A DNA stretch of 64,000 bases, taken from assembly GCF_000743355.1 (NCBI RefSeq), contig NZ_JQEI01000019.1, forward strand, positions 1-64,000, read 5' to 3'. Shown here in pieces: positions 43,470-51,098 of the stretch. Below the pieces are notes generated by a model. The model did not search any database. It saw only the letters and a program-made list of their open reading frames with translations, and was not told the DNA's origin. Every line of letters begins with the position of its first letter. Within the stretch, counting starts at the first letter, position 1. This DNA comes from Serratia sp. Ag1. GTDB taxonomy: Bacteria > Pseudomonadota > Gammaproteobacteria > Enterobacterales > Enterobacteriaceae. Both the position numbers and the translations under genes were made by a program.

Positions 43470-45269
43470 TTACGCCATTTTCAACTGTGTGCCGGGTTTT
43501 ATCTGCTCATTATGTAGTTCGTATTGTTGAAGATAGCCTGAGCGACCTAAAGTCGCAAATATATTGTCGTTGATATGTAAAATGTTTTTCATATAGTCCT
43601 CGCTGTTATAGACGCTGTCTAACTGAGTCGCGGACAAACGGTCATAGAGCCAAATTCTGCGGTTGTAAGTGATGAAAACGATATAGTCATCGATGAAAAC
43701 AAAATCCTCCACCGTGTTGTCATTAGGGCTGATAAACTCAACATGGTGTTGCCACTGTTCATCAAAGAAGATTTTATGAATAGAACCGCTGTAAGAAATA
43801 TAGAGCGTCTGGTTATCAAACCACTTGAGGCGTTTTGGCAAGCGACAGTCGGTGGTTTCAATGACTCGATTGTGCTCCAGGTCATATAAATAGATTTTGC
43901 CCAGACGTTCCGCAAAAGCCAGCGTAGCGCCATTTGGCGAAACGCCCAGCGACCAAATCGGCTCGTCCCCTTGATGAAGAGTGGTGATCTGACCGTGGTG
44001 ATATTGGTAGACGGTGCCGTCTTCGCTAGCTAGATAGCAGCACTGGCGCTGCGGACAGTAACAGACGTCACGAAAAGCGGTGGGCAAATCGTGCCTCGTG
44101 CTGGTGCCGTTTTGATTGACAATGATGCCCCCACGACTCATCACGGCGATAAAGTCGTTATCTTTCATAGGGACAATACGCTTGATGTATCCACTGTCCG
44201 TATCCGTTAAAGGGTGCTTAGTTGGGCGGCCTAGTAAGGCTTCACCCTCTTGCAGTGGGATGCGATACAAGTAGCCGCGTTCACCGGCGCAAATGATTTC
44301 GCCTTGGTGGCGATAGGCCGTCCAGATGGCGTCTGGCGTATTCTTTATCATCGCCAGCGTTTCCCCCGACAAGATATCGCTTTTAAGTAAACTGCCGTCG
44401 CGATTTTGCACAATGATGATGCGATCGCTATTTTTAACGAATTTTGTCCACCGTAGTTTGAATGCCGCTGTCAGTGCTATTCCCGTGCTTTTCAGCGAAT
44501 CAAGATCAATGCGGTAAATTCGTCTGTCAAAGCTACTGGCCAGGCAAATTTTCTTGTCGTGGCTGAGAGTGACATGCTCCATATCGTCATGTGCGAAGAC
44601 TTCGCCGTTGCGATAGGTCAGTTGCCCGCTTTCATTGATTTGCAATTCCAATACGCGACGTGAGTCGCAAGCGACAATGTAGCGATCGTCTCCCAGCGGT
44701 TCGAACCAATGCACGGTTTCTGTGAGTTCCTCGGGTTTGATGCTGTTTTGCAGCTCACCGTTGGCGATTAGGCCAATAGTGCCGCCAGTGCTGCCTGCAA
44801 GCAGATAGTGGCCTGAAGATGAATAACAGAGCGTTGCAATATCTTCTTCGCATACGCGCACCTGGGAAAGTTGTACCCCCGTGAAATCCAGTTCGACAAC
44901 GGCACTGTTGCCACTACGTGTGGCTATCTGCGCTTTGGTCGGATGAATAGCGATGGCCTGAGAGGTTGAATGAAAGATGCCGAAATCGTCTGGCCCAATG
45001 CCGCGGACTGAGAATAGGGCGACGATGTTGAGGCGATAGCTGGCATCATAGCGCAGAATGGATACTTTCCTGTCACCGGATAAGCAAGCCAATAACTTTC
45101 TTTCTGGAGAAATGGCAATCGCTTCAATCGTTCCCCAATGGAGTTTTTGTCGCATACTTACTGTGAATGAATCTACAGGTATAACTAATATCTCGCCGCC
45201 TTTCGTTCCGGCAAAAGCAATATTCATTTCCCGGTCGTAGGCGAAAGCATTAATGTTCTCTTTAGACAT
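43470..45269 (-). CDS. WD40-repeat protein A (ToxC-like), 599 aa
   Basis: The start is ATG 45269 (MSKENINAFAYDREMN) behind AAAGGA; the longer reading adds nine unlikely residues. The protein is built entirely of WD40-like blades (for example AIAISPERKLLACLSGDRKVSILRYD-type segments, IWSLGVSPNGATLAFAERLGKIYLYD), enough for about two seven-bladed propellers. No enzyme motif or signal peptide is visible. ToxC of toxoflavin biosynthesis is also a WD-repeat protein, of unclear catalytic role. It follows the 23-aa peptide gene and a strong hairpin, and precedes the exporter gene. Confidence 0.8.
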   Translation of the reverse strand: MSKENINAFAYDREMNIAFAGTKGGEILVIPVDSFTVSMRQKLHWGTIEAIAISPERKLLACLSGDRKVSILRYDASYRLNIVALFSVRGIGPDDFGIFHSTSQAIAIHPTKAQIATRSGNSAVVELDFTGVQLSQVRVCEEDIATLCYSSSGHYLLAGSTGGTIGLIANGELQNSIKPEELTETVHWFEPLGDDRYIVACDSRRVLELQINESGQLTYRNGEVFAHDDMEHVTLSHDKKICLASSFDRRIYRIDLDSLKSTGIALTAAFKLRWTKFVKNSDRIIIVQNRDGSLLKSDILSGETLAMIKNTPDAIWTAYRHQGEIICAGERGYLYRIPLQEGEALLGRPTKHPLTDTDSGYIKRIVPMKDNDFIAVMSRGGIIVNQNGTSTRHDLPTAFRDVCYCPQRQCCYLASEDGTVYQYHHGQITTLHQGDEPIWSLGVSPNGATLAFAERLGKIYLYDLEHNRVIETTDCRLPKRLKWFDNQTLYISYSGSIHKIFFDEQWQHHVEFISPNDNTVEDFVFIDDYIVFITYNRRIWLYDRLSATQLDSVYNSEDYMKNILHINDNIFATLGRSGYLQQYELHNEQIKPGTQLKMA

Positions 45270-45301
45270 ATCGCATCCTTTGGTAAGCAGCGCCAATATT
45301 G

Positions 45302-45337
45302 ATAAATGGTGAGCAGGATCACCTGCTCACCATTTAT
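45302..45337 (-). promoter_or_regulatory. Perfect 16-bp hairpin between the peptide and WD40-A genes
   Basis: ATAAATGGTGAGCAGG, four bases, then CCTGCTCACCATTTAT give a perfect 16-bp stem. On the minus strand it lies 21 bp after the peptide stop and about 30 bp before the WD40 start. No U-tract follows, so it is more likely a partial terminator or RNA-stabilising element that yields more peptide mRNA than enzyme mRNA. Confidence 0.8.
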
Positions 45338-45358
45338 GATTAACAAAAAATACAGAGA

Positions 45359-45430
45359 TTACTTCACAGAACGAATAGTTTTCTGAGCACTGATAGTCTT
45401 AGGCACAGCTTCAGTTTTGATGATTTTCAT
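45359..45430 (-). CDS. 23-aa basic peptide at the head of the WD40-A operon (candidate precursor or scaffold peptide)
   Basis: On the minus strand ATG at 45430 is preceded by TTAGGAG seven bases upstream and runs 23 codons to TAA at 45359-45361. The product starts MKIIKTEAVP and ends QKTIRSVK; it has five Lys, one Arg, one Glu, no Cys, and three K-T pairs (KTE, KTI, KTI). It is the first gene of the operon, directly below a lux-type box and separated from the WD40 gene by a perfect hairpin. That arrangement is typical of RiPP precursor genes, but a regulatory leader peptide is possible. No known peptide family is recognised. Confidence 0.65.
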   Translation of the reverse strand: MKIIKTEAVPKTISAQKTIRSVK

Positions 45431-45518
45431 GTAAATCTCCTAAATTTATGTCGAGTTGCAATTAGCATGACCTTTTTCATGCTGCAATCAGTATTACTTA
45501 ATGTGCTCAAGGATGTAA

Positions 45519-45538
45519 AACTGTTGAATTTTACAGGA
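45519..45538 (-). promoter_or_regulatory. lux-type box for the peptide operon
   Basis: AACTGTTGAATTTTACAGGA contains CTGT-N8-ACAG, the dyad core of the Vibrio fischeri lux box (ACCTGT-N8-ACAGGT). It lies about 90 bp upstream of the peptide ATG, compatible with LuxR activation from just upstream of the -35 region. Confidence 0.68.
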
Positions 45539-45681
45539 CGGTATTGTTGTGTTTACCACCACTTTTTCTTTAGCTGTTTTTTATTTCATTTTGTTTGGTT
45601 TTGCGTTCTGCTTCTGATTCATTTTTTGGTTTTTTATTCCACATGATGGTTTTTCATACCATTTATTCTTTATGGTATCTC

Positions 45682-45701
45682 TCCTGTCAATACTGACAGT
45701 T
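45682..45701 (+). promoter_or_regulatory. lux-type box for the GTP cyclohydrolase operon
   Basis: TCCTGTCAATACTGACAGTT contains CTGT-N8-ACAG, and the inner CTGTCA/TGACAG arms make it a perfect dyad. It ends 56 bp before the GTP cyclohydrolase ATG. The same spacing rule is found in the second box for the divergent operon. Confidence 0.7.
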
Positions 45702-45757
45702 ATTTATTCCATAATACTGGCTTACTCTCTTTTCGATGATCTCTGAGGAGAATAGTT

Positions 45758-46375
45758 ATGATGACAATCAGAAATAAGATAAAAATTTTCATCACGGACA
45801 ATAAAATAACGTCGTGGTTTTATAGCTTCAATAACATTGATTGTGAGGCGCTTCTTATTCATATCCCAAAGCAGAATAAAGGGGGGGGCGAGATTGTATC
45901 ACATGGTACTCCTTATCTTCGTATTCACTCTCAATGTTTAACTGGTGATGTTTTCGGTTCTAAACGTTGTGAATGTGGCAACCAGTTGCACGAATCGATA
46001 AAAATCATGACGGAACAAGGTGGTTATATTGCCTACTTACCTCAGGAGGGGAGAGGCATAGGGCTCTATAACAAGCTTGATGCTTATGCATTGCAAGACC
46101 AGGGTTATGACACGTTCCAGGCGAATACACTCCTTGGGTTCCCTGAGGATGCCAGAGAATATCATTGTGTCTCTGAGATGCTGTTGACTGTGGGAATAGA
46201 AAAAGTATTTTTACTGACGAATAATCCGGATAAACACCAAGCGCTAACCGATACCGGCATCGTGGTTGAAAAAGTTGTTTCCACGTCGTGCTTTATGGGG
46301 CGCGATAATCAGAAATACATACAAGCAAAGGCGGATATCGCTAAACATGCGTTCGGGAAAGTTGTTTCTATATAA
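45758..46375 (+). CDS. GTP cyclohydrolase II paralogue (RibA/ToxB-like)
   Basis: This 205-aa protein has the full RibA active site: zinc ligands in CLTGDVFGSKRCECGNQL (Cys-x10-Cys-x-Cys), YLPQEGRGIGLYNKLDAYALQDQGYDTFQANTLLGF, and a C-terminal NNPDKHQAL. It opens GTP to 2,5-diamino-6-ribosylamino-pyrimidinone phosphate, the entry point to riboflavin and to azapteridines such as toxoflavin (ToxB). Placement with WD40 and FGE-like genes and a lux box points to secondary metabolism rather than vitamin supply. Strong GAGGAG ribosome site. Confidence 0.9.
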   Translation: MMTIRNKIKIFITDNKITSWFYSFNNIDCEALLIHIPKQNKGGGEIVSHGTPYLRIHSQCLTGDVFGSKRCECGNQLHESIKIMTEQGGYIAYLPQEGRGIGLYNKLDAYALQDQGYDTFQANTLLGFPEDAREYHCVSEMLLTVGIEKVFLLTNNPDKHQALTDTGIVVEKVVSTSCFMGRDNQKYIQAKADIAKHAFGKVVSI

Positions 46376-46393
46376 TAGCATCAGGAGATGACT

Positions 46394-48109
46394 ATGTATC
46401 ACACCAGTCCGATTAGCGGTATAGCAACAAACAATGTTTATGTTGCCACTGCCGGTTATGACAATAAAGTAATTCTCTGGGATGCTGAAACGCATTTACC
46501 TCTTTCTGTCAGTTATCATGACCATTTAGCCAATCAGGTGACGTTTAGTCCTGATGGCTGTTTCGTCGCATCGTCAAGCAGTGATTACAGCCTACGTATT
46601 TGGAGAGTGCCGGATCTGCAACTTTATGCGGTCATGCGGCACGATGATGACGTTGAGGGCATCAGTTTTCATCCGACTCAGTCCTCGATAGCGACGGCAT
46701 CTCGCGATCGGAACGTTCGTGTTTTTGATCTGCACGGTAAGTTGTTGGTTAAATTCTCGGGACACACTGCTGATGTTATTTCTGTTGAATGGAAGGATGA
46801 AGATATATTGGTTTCCTGCGGGGATGACGGCACGATTCGCTATTGGAGTCTCTCTCAACAAAAACAAATCGCTATGATTGATATGGCCGGAGTGGAAACG
46901 GATACTCTGAGCCTGACGAAAGAAGGGCTGCTGGTTTCTGGTGATGACGAGGGCCGTATCACGATATTCGATGGGCAAGGCCGGCAGGTTTCACAAGTGG
47001 AAGCGCATCAATCAGGCGTCAAACGTTTGATTGTTAAAAATAACACGGTCATAAGCTTAAGTTATGATCGGTATTTCAGAATATGGAATTTAGGGCGTGA
47101 CGGATTAAGCTTGGTGCACCAAGATAAAATACTGCCGCAAGTCTGGCCGCGTTCCTGTGACATCGTTGGGGATCGCTATTTGGTATTTGTTACTTTTGGC
47201 GATAGATACGCCACTTATGATTTAGATAAGCGAGGGTGGGTGGAAAATGAAATTAAGGATACTCACGGAATTAATGCAGTTTATGCCTATGGTGACGATA
47301 TTATTTTTACCGGTGATGCTGGTAATGTGGTGCGCAATGGCAAGGTCATCAACCAGCTTCCCTCACTGTGTAACTTTATTATTCAAGTGAATGGCGTGGT
47401 GTTGCAAGGGGGGCAAAATGGCGCTGTTTATAATGGTGAAACTGGAGAGATCGTCTATCAACACCATTCCCCGTTGAATTGCCAAGCGGTGCTGAAACAT
47501 CCCGAAGGCACCTTTGCCTTAGTGGGCGCGTATACCGGAGAGGTGATTTTATTGCGCGTAGATGATAACGGGTATGTGAGTTGGGTGAAGAATATCCAGG
47601 CGCATAAGAACGCGATAAAAGGCATGGCGACCCATGGCGCCATGCTGTTTACGGCTTGCGCAGACCATACCGTGGCTACCCAAGATTTAACGAATCTGGC
47701 CCAGCCAGCATTATGCTATGTCGGTGAACACGACATGATTGTGAACGGCTGCGTGGCGTTAGACAACGGTTTTGCCTCTATCAGCCGCGACAAAACATTA
47801 CGGTTGTGGAGTCTCAAGGGCGAGCAGCAAATTATTGCTTCACCGCACCAAAACTCGATTAAATGCATCAGCTATGCGCCCGGCAATAATCTGATTATAT
47901 CGGGCGACTACCGGGGAACCATTGCTATATATGATCTCACGCAGCAGCGTTGGGTCATGATGAAAAAGGTTTCTACTGCCGGTATTTCCTGCATTGTTTT
48001 TGATGCCACAAACGGTCGTTTCATCGCCAGCAGTTACCTGGGTGAATTGCATTTTATTCACGCGGATGCTTTGAGTCGTACAGGGGGGATGCATGCGATC
48101 TATGCGTGA
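46394..48109 (+). CDS. WD40-repeat protein B (ToxC-like), 571 aa
   Basis: The start chosen is ATG 46394 (MYHTSPISGIATNNVYVA); the ATG two codons upstream lies too close to AGGAG. Clear WD blades occur along the whole length (for example HLANQVTFSPDGCFVASSSSDYSLRIWRV, FSGHTADVISVEWKDEDILVSCGDDGTIRYW, SISRDKTLRLWSL), enough for two beta-propellers. It shares the design of WD40-A but is more canonical. It is sandwiched between GTP cyclohydrolase and the FGE-like gene, matching the toxB-toxC-toxD order, and overlaps the next gene by 17 bases. Confidence 0.85.
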   Translation: MYHTSPISGIATNNVYVATAGYDNKVILWDAETHLPLSVSYHDHLANQVTFSPDGCFVASSSSDYSLRIWRVPDLQLYAVMRHDDDVEGISFHPTQSSIATASRDRNVRVFDLHGKLLVKFSGHTADVISVEWKDEDILVSCGDDGTIRYWSLSQQKQIAMIDMAGVETDTLSLTKEGLLVSGDDEGRITIFDGQGRQVSQVEAHQSGVKRLIVKNNTVISLSYDRYFRIWNLGRDGLSLVHQDKILPQVWPRSCDIVGDRYLVFVTFGDRYATYDLDKRGWVENEIKDTHGINAVYAYGDDIIFTGDAGNVVRNGKVINQLPSLCNFIIQVNGVVLQGGQNGAVYNGETGEIVYQHHSPLNCQAVLKHPEGTFALVGAYTGEVILLRVDDNGYVSWVKNIQAHKNAIKGMATHGAMLFTACADHTVATQDLTNLAQPALCYVGEHDMIVNGCVALDNGFASISRDKTLRLWSLKGEQQIIASPHQNSIKCISYAPGNNLIISGDYRGTIAIYDLTQQRWVMMKKVSTAGISCIVFDATNGRFIASSYLGELHFIHADALSRTGGMHAIYA

Positions 48110-49082
48110 CATCAATCAGTTGTCTGACCGTGAAGCGATGAGGATGGAGCCATACTTCTATGCTTCCGAGCTGGATAACCTTGATGTCGTGACGGCATCA
48201 TTATTCCGTTGTGCTACCAGCGATCTTGTCGGCATCGTTGAAGATAAATGCCGCCCTCTGACGGTGCGCTATGCCGCCGGTTTATTGTTGGCATTACATG
48301 GCGATCCGCGCATCAATACTCTGGCTCCGACTATGGTTACACTGTGCGAAGCGGAAGTGGTGTTAGGGCGTGATGCGGAGCAGGTCGATAGGATATGGAA
48401 AGAATATGCGGGGGTGGGGGTCAAACGGGAGTGGATCGCCAAGGAAGTGCCAGCATATCGTTGCAGAATCAAGCGGTTCAACTTAGCGAAGTATTGCGTC
48501 ACACATCAGGAATATCGCGAGTTTTTGCTTGATAGCCGTTATGAAAGATTACCTGCTAGCTGGCTGTTCGGTAAATATCCTACTCATTTTGCCAATCATC
48601 CGGTGAATTCACTGGCTCTGGAGGATTGTGAAGCCTACTGCCGCTGGCTGTCCGCCAAAACGAATCGTGCATTCCGTTTGCCGACTGAGGCCGAATGGGA
48701 GTATGCCGCCAGCGGTGGCGTTCGACGAGAATTTCCCTGGGGAGAAAGCTACCAGCGCGATTATGCCAATACGTTGGAATTGGGGTTGCTGACAACTACG
48801 CCTGTCGGCATGTTCCCTAAGGGAAACTCAGAGTTTGGTTTGGCTGATATGGCGGGGAATGTGGAGGAATTTACCGCTACGCCTTATCTGCCATACCCTG
48901 GTGGCAAGATAGTGGATGACGACCTGTTTCAGTTGGATGAGCAAGCGCCTTATCGGGTTGCGCGCGGCGGCAGTTTCACCCGACATCATGATTTGGCTCG
49001 CTGCACCAGGCGGCATGGGGCGTATCCAAAAGCCATTTATGTTATGGGTTTCCGGTTGGCTGAGGATATTAAGGCACCCTGA
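48093..49082 (+). CDS. FGE/SUMF1-like protein (ToxD-like)
   Basis: This 329-aa protein has a helical N-terminal part (HEAT-like, residues 20-100) and a C-terminal FGE-sulfatase domain: FNLAKYCVTHQEYREFLLD, HPVNSLALEDCEAYCRWLSAKTNRAFRLPTEAEWEYAASGG, EFPWGE, FGLADMAGNVEEFTATPY, RVARGGSFTRHHDLARCTRRH, MGFRLAED. The fold is that of formylglycine-generating enzymes and ergothioneine EgtB-type oxidases, but only one Cys (ARCTRRH) is in the position of the FGE active pair. ToxD belongs to this family. It probably performs an oxidative step. Confidence 0.88.
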   Translation: MRSMRDINQLSDREAMRMEPYFYASELDNLDVVTASLFRCATSDLVGIVEDKCRPLTVRYAAGLLLALHGDPRINTLAPTMVTLCEAEVVLGRDAEQVDRIWKEYAGVGVKREWIAKEVPAYRCRIKRFNLAKYCVTHQEYREFLLDSRYERLPASWLFGKYPTHFANHPVNSLALEDCEAYCRWLSAKTNRAFRLPTEAEWEYAASGGVRREFPWGESYQRDYANTLELGLLTTTPVGMFPKGNSEFGLADMAGNVEEFTATPYLPYPGGKIVDDDLFQLDEQAPYRVARGGSFTRHHDLARCTRRHGAYPKAIYVMGFRLAEDIKAP

Positions 49083-49803
49083 TTTTTGTGTGGCTGCTGC
49101 TTGAGAACAGCTGTGGCGTGATCGCGCCGGACAACAAAGCATGCGTGATGGTCTGGTAGCGATTCTGGGTACCGAACTTTTCGGATATGTTGTTCAGATG
49201 AAAAACAACGGTACGATCGGAACAGCCGATGATCTGTGCGATTTCCCATGAGGTTTTGCCTTCACAAGCCCAGAAAAGGCATTCTTGTTCGCGTTTGGTC
49301 AGTTTGATGGTTTGTCGCTCGAGAGCTTGCATCATTTTTTCGTGGATGTAAGGCGTTATCGCCAAGATCTCTTTGATGCAGCGCGCATAGTCTTCATGGC
49401 AAGGATTTTCGTCAACTGCGTTGATGCTGATAATGCCCAGTGCGCTGAGCTTCCCTCTAAAAGGGATGCTGAAACCAGGCCCAATGCCAAAGCGCAATGC
49501 GTTTTTTAACACGGCTTTGCCATCGGGGTGAGCATCTGTTAATAGCTTATGCCAATGGATTGGCGTGCTGAATGTTTTCGCATAAGCCAGTATGGGATCG
49601 TAATCATGGTAATTGTTTTCATCATAATGTGTTCGCCATTCTTTAGGATAGTTTTCAATGACTAAGCGTTCCGTTTTGGTAAGTGAGCGGGAAAGAAACA
49701 TAGTGATGCTAAAGAATGTGAAACCACACGAGATGATTGATTTTTTAATTGATTGATTTATATCATAATTATTATCATCTAACGAATCAAAGGCACCTTT
49801 CAT
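49069..49803 (-). CDS. LuxR-type quorum-sensing regulator (LuxR solo)
   Basis: This 244-aa protein starts at ATG 49803 after AAAGGAA. The N-terminal autoinducer domain retains the conserved acyl-homoserine-lactone contacts (EWRTHYDENNYHDYDPIL, with W, Y, Asp-Pro; IHW; FGIGPGFSIPFRG). The C-terminal part is a LuxR helix-turn-helix (LTKREQECLFWACEGKTSWEIAQIIGCSDRTVVFHLNNISEKF). No luxI lies in the window. It is convergent with the FGE-like gene, overlapping by 14 bp, and is the obvious candidate to bind the two lux-type boxes. Confidence 0.9.
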   Translation of the reverse strand: MKGAFDSLDDNNYDINQSIKKSIISCGFTFFSITMFLSRSLTKTERLVIENYPKEWRTHYDENNYHDYDPILAYAKTFSTPIHWHKLLTDAHPDGKAVLKNALRFGIGPGFSIPFRGKLSALGIISINAVDENPCHEDYARCIKEILAITPYIHEKMMQALERQTIKLTKREQECLFWACEGKTSWEIAQIIGCSDRTVVFHLNNISEKFGTQNRYQTITHALLSGAITPQLFSSSSHTKIRVP

Positions 49804-50183
49804 ACATCGGTTTCCTTTTAGTTAAAATAAACCAAACAATTCATTAACATTTGCGTTAATAAAATGCAAAGGAAAATATAATTAAAGGTTAAAATAAAAT
49901 AATGTGTTTAGATGGGTGGTTTTTTTATTATATTTCATGTGGATAGATTTTTTTCAGTTTTATTACCTCGAATAGCTATTTATTTTTTGTGACTAATATC
50001 ACTATTCGCTAAGTATCCAATAACAGAATTCATTATTTTTTATAATTGGTATCTCATGTTTGGATATTTTTATAAGAAAATAAACGTCAGGTTTTGTGGG
50101 AATTACCGCGCAAACGAGTTTTTTGACGGGCAGACATTCATTACTATGCTGGTGAGTAGCTGTAACACGGAAACGACTGCTAT
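49804..50183. other. AT-rich stretch upstream of the LuxR gene
   Basis: About 380 bp of very AT-rich sequence holding the luxR promoter (minus strand) and a long imperfect inverted repeat (CGAATAG at 49969-49975 with CTATTCG at 50002-50008). No lux box or coding region stands out. The low GC suggests transferred DNA. Confidence 0.4.
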
Positions 50184-50918
50184 CTATATGGGAACCATGA
50201 TGGGTAAAGCACGGATTTGTAGTGGATCAGTCAGTTGTCGGATCTCTTTCAGTATCCTCATAGCTTGCTTACAAAGGGGGACGAAGTGCTTACGCTTCAT
50301 TTTGGCACCACGAGTTGAATGTTTGACGTTTTCAATCGCTTCACGCTGTTCGGGTATCACCCATAACTTACTTTTGAAATCAATTTCTGACCAGCGAGCG
50401 AAACGAAGCTCACTGGAACGAATGAAAACTTCAAGATAACCAAGTGCCTCAACCTTTTTCACCGGAACCAGCAAGTCACCCGTATCCAGTTCAGCAATAT
50501 CTTTATCGCCAATAACCGGGAATACATAGGTTTCAAGACGTTTCCATACGGCATCAGCGTAATCTTCTGACCATTTGGTTTTTGTAGAGAACCAAGCTTT
50601 AGCTACAATACTGAAAGAGCGTGTCTTATCACGCTTGGCTTTTAGCTCTTTAACCTCTGCCTGTTTCTTTGCATTAGGGTCAATGCCCTGAGCAAGAAGC
50701 CTTCTGGCCTCATCACGGCGTTGTCTTGCGTCAGAAAGAGAAACAGCAGGGTAAACACCAATAGAGAAGAGTTTTTGCTTCCCTTCGAAACGATAAGCCA
50801 TTTGCCAGTATTTCGAACCTTTAGGGGTAACACGAAGGAACATACCAAAGCCATCAGTTAGCTTGTATTCCTTCTCAAGGGGTTTTGCATTTTTTGCTTT
50901 AATATCAGTCAGTAACAT
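50184..50918 (-). pseudogene. Decayed P4-type tyrosine integrase
   Basis: The frame reads 244 aa, whereas P4-type integrases have about 400. The N-terminal arm-binding DUF4102 domain is good (MLLTDIKAKNAKPLEKEYKLTDG ... FSIGVYPAVSLSDARQRRDEARRLLAQGIDP). After LVPVKKVEALGYLEV the sequence jumps to FIRSSELRFARWSEIDF, so about 90 residues are missing in an in-frame deletion. The reading frame stops after LKEIRQLTD, before the R-H-x-x-R...Y catalytic part. It faces away from tRNA-Asn, the typical site for such integrases, and therefore marks an immobilised island. Confidence 0.82.
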
Positions 50919-51064
50919 GAAAACATCCCCTCGATTGTTGGTAAAAGGGAAATCGAACCAGCATTACCAACATTTCTACCAGCAAATGGGTATGGCTTCG
51001 AGTGGTTTTTAGTGAACGAGGGTGAACGTGAAAGAAGGGATAACCAACTGATAGAAATACAGAA

Positions 51065-51088
51065 AGCAGACGTCAGTGAACGTCTGCT
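51065..51088 (-). terminator. Terminator of the tRNA-Asn gene
   Basis: AGCAGACG, eight bases, CGTCTGCT is a perfect 8-bp stem followed on the minus strand by TTCTGT. It begins ten bases past the tRNA 3' end. Confidence 0.7.
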
Positions 51089-51098
51089 TCCCTTAAAT

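Larger units (their letters stand above)
45431..45757. promoter_or_regulatory. Divergent promoter region of the two cluster operons
   Basis: This 327-bp AT-rich region separates the peptide operon (minus) from the GTP cyclohydrolase operon (plus). It contains lux-type boxes at 45519-45538 and 45682-45701, an inverted repeat ATACCAT/ATGGTAT (45656-45678) and another AGCATGA/TCATGCT (45464-45483). The hydrophobic plus-strand frame from 45480 lacks a ribosome site and is ignored. Confidence 0.7.

Noticed and set aside
45480..45653. Plus-strand hydrophobic frame (about 57 codons, many Phe) in the divergent promoter region
   Set aside because: No ribosome site, extreme Phe/Cys composition explained by T-rich DNA, and it runs across one lux-type box.
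41669..49803. Classification as a lanthipeptide, sactipeptide or PEARL-type pathway
   Set aside because: There is no lantibiotic dehydratase, cyclase, radical SAM enzyme or peptide aminoacyl-tRNA ligase in the region.
50056..50439. Plus-strand 127-codon frame opposite the integrase
   Set aside because: It is the complement of the integrase pseudogene and lacks domain similarity or a ribosome site.
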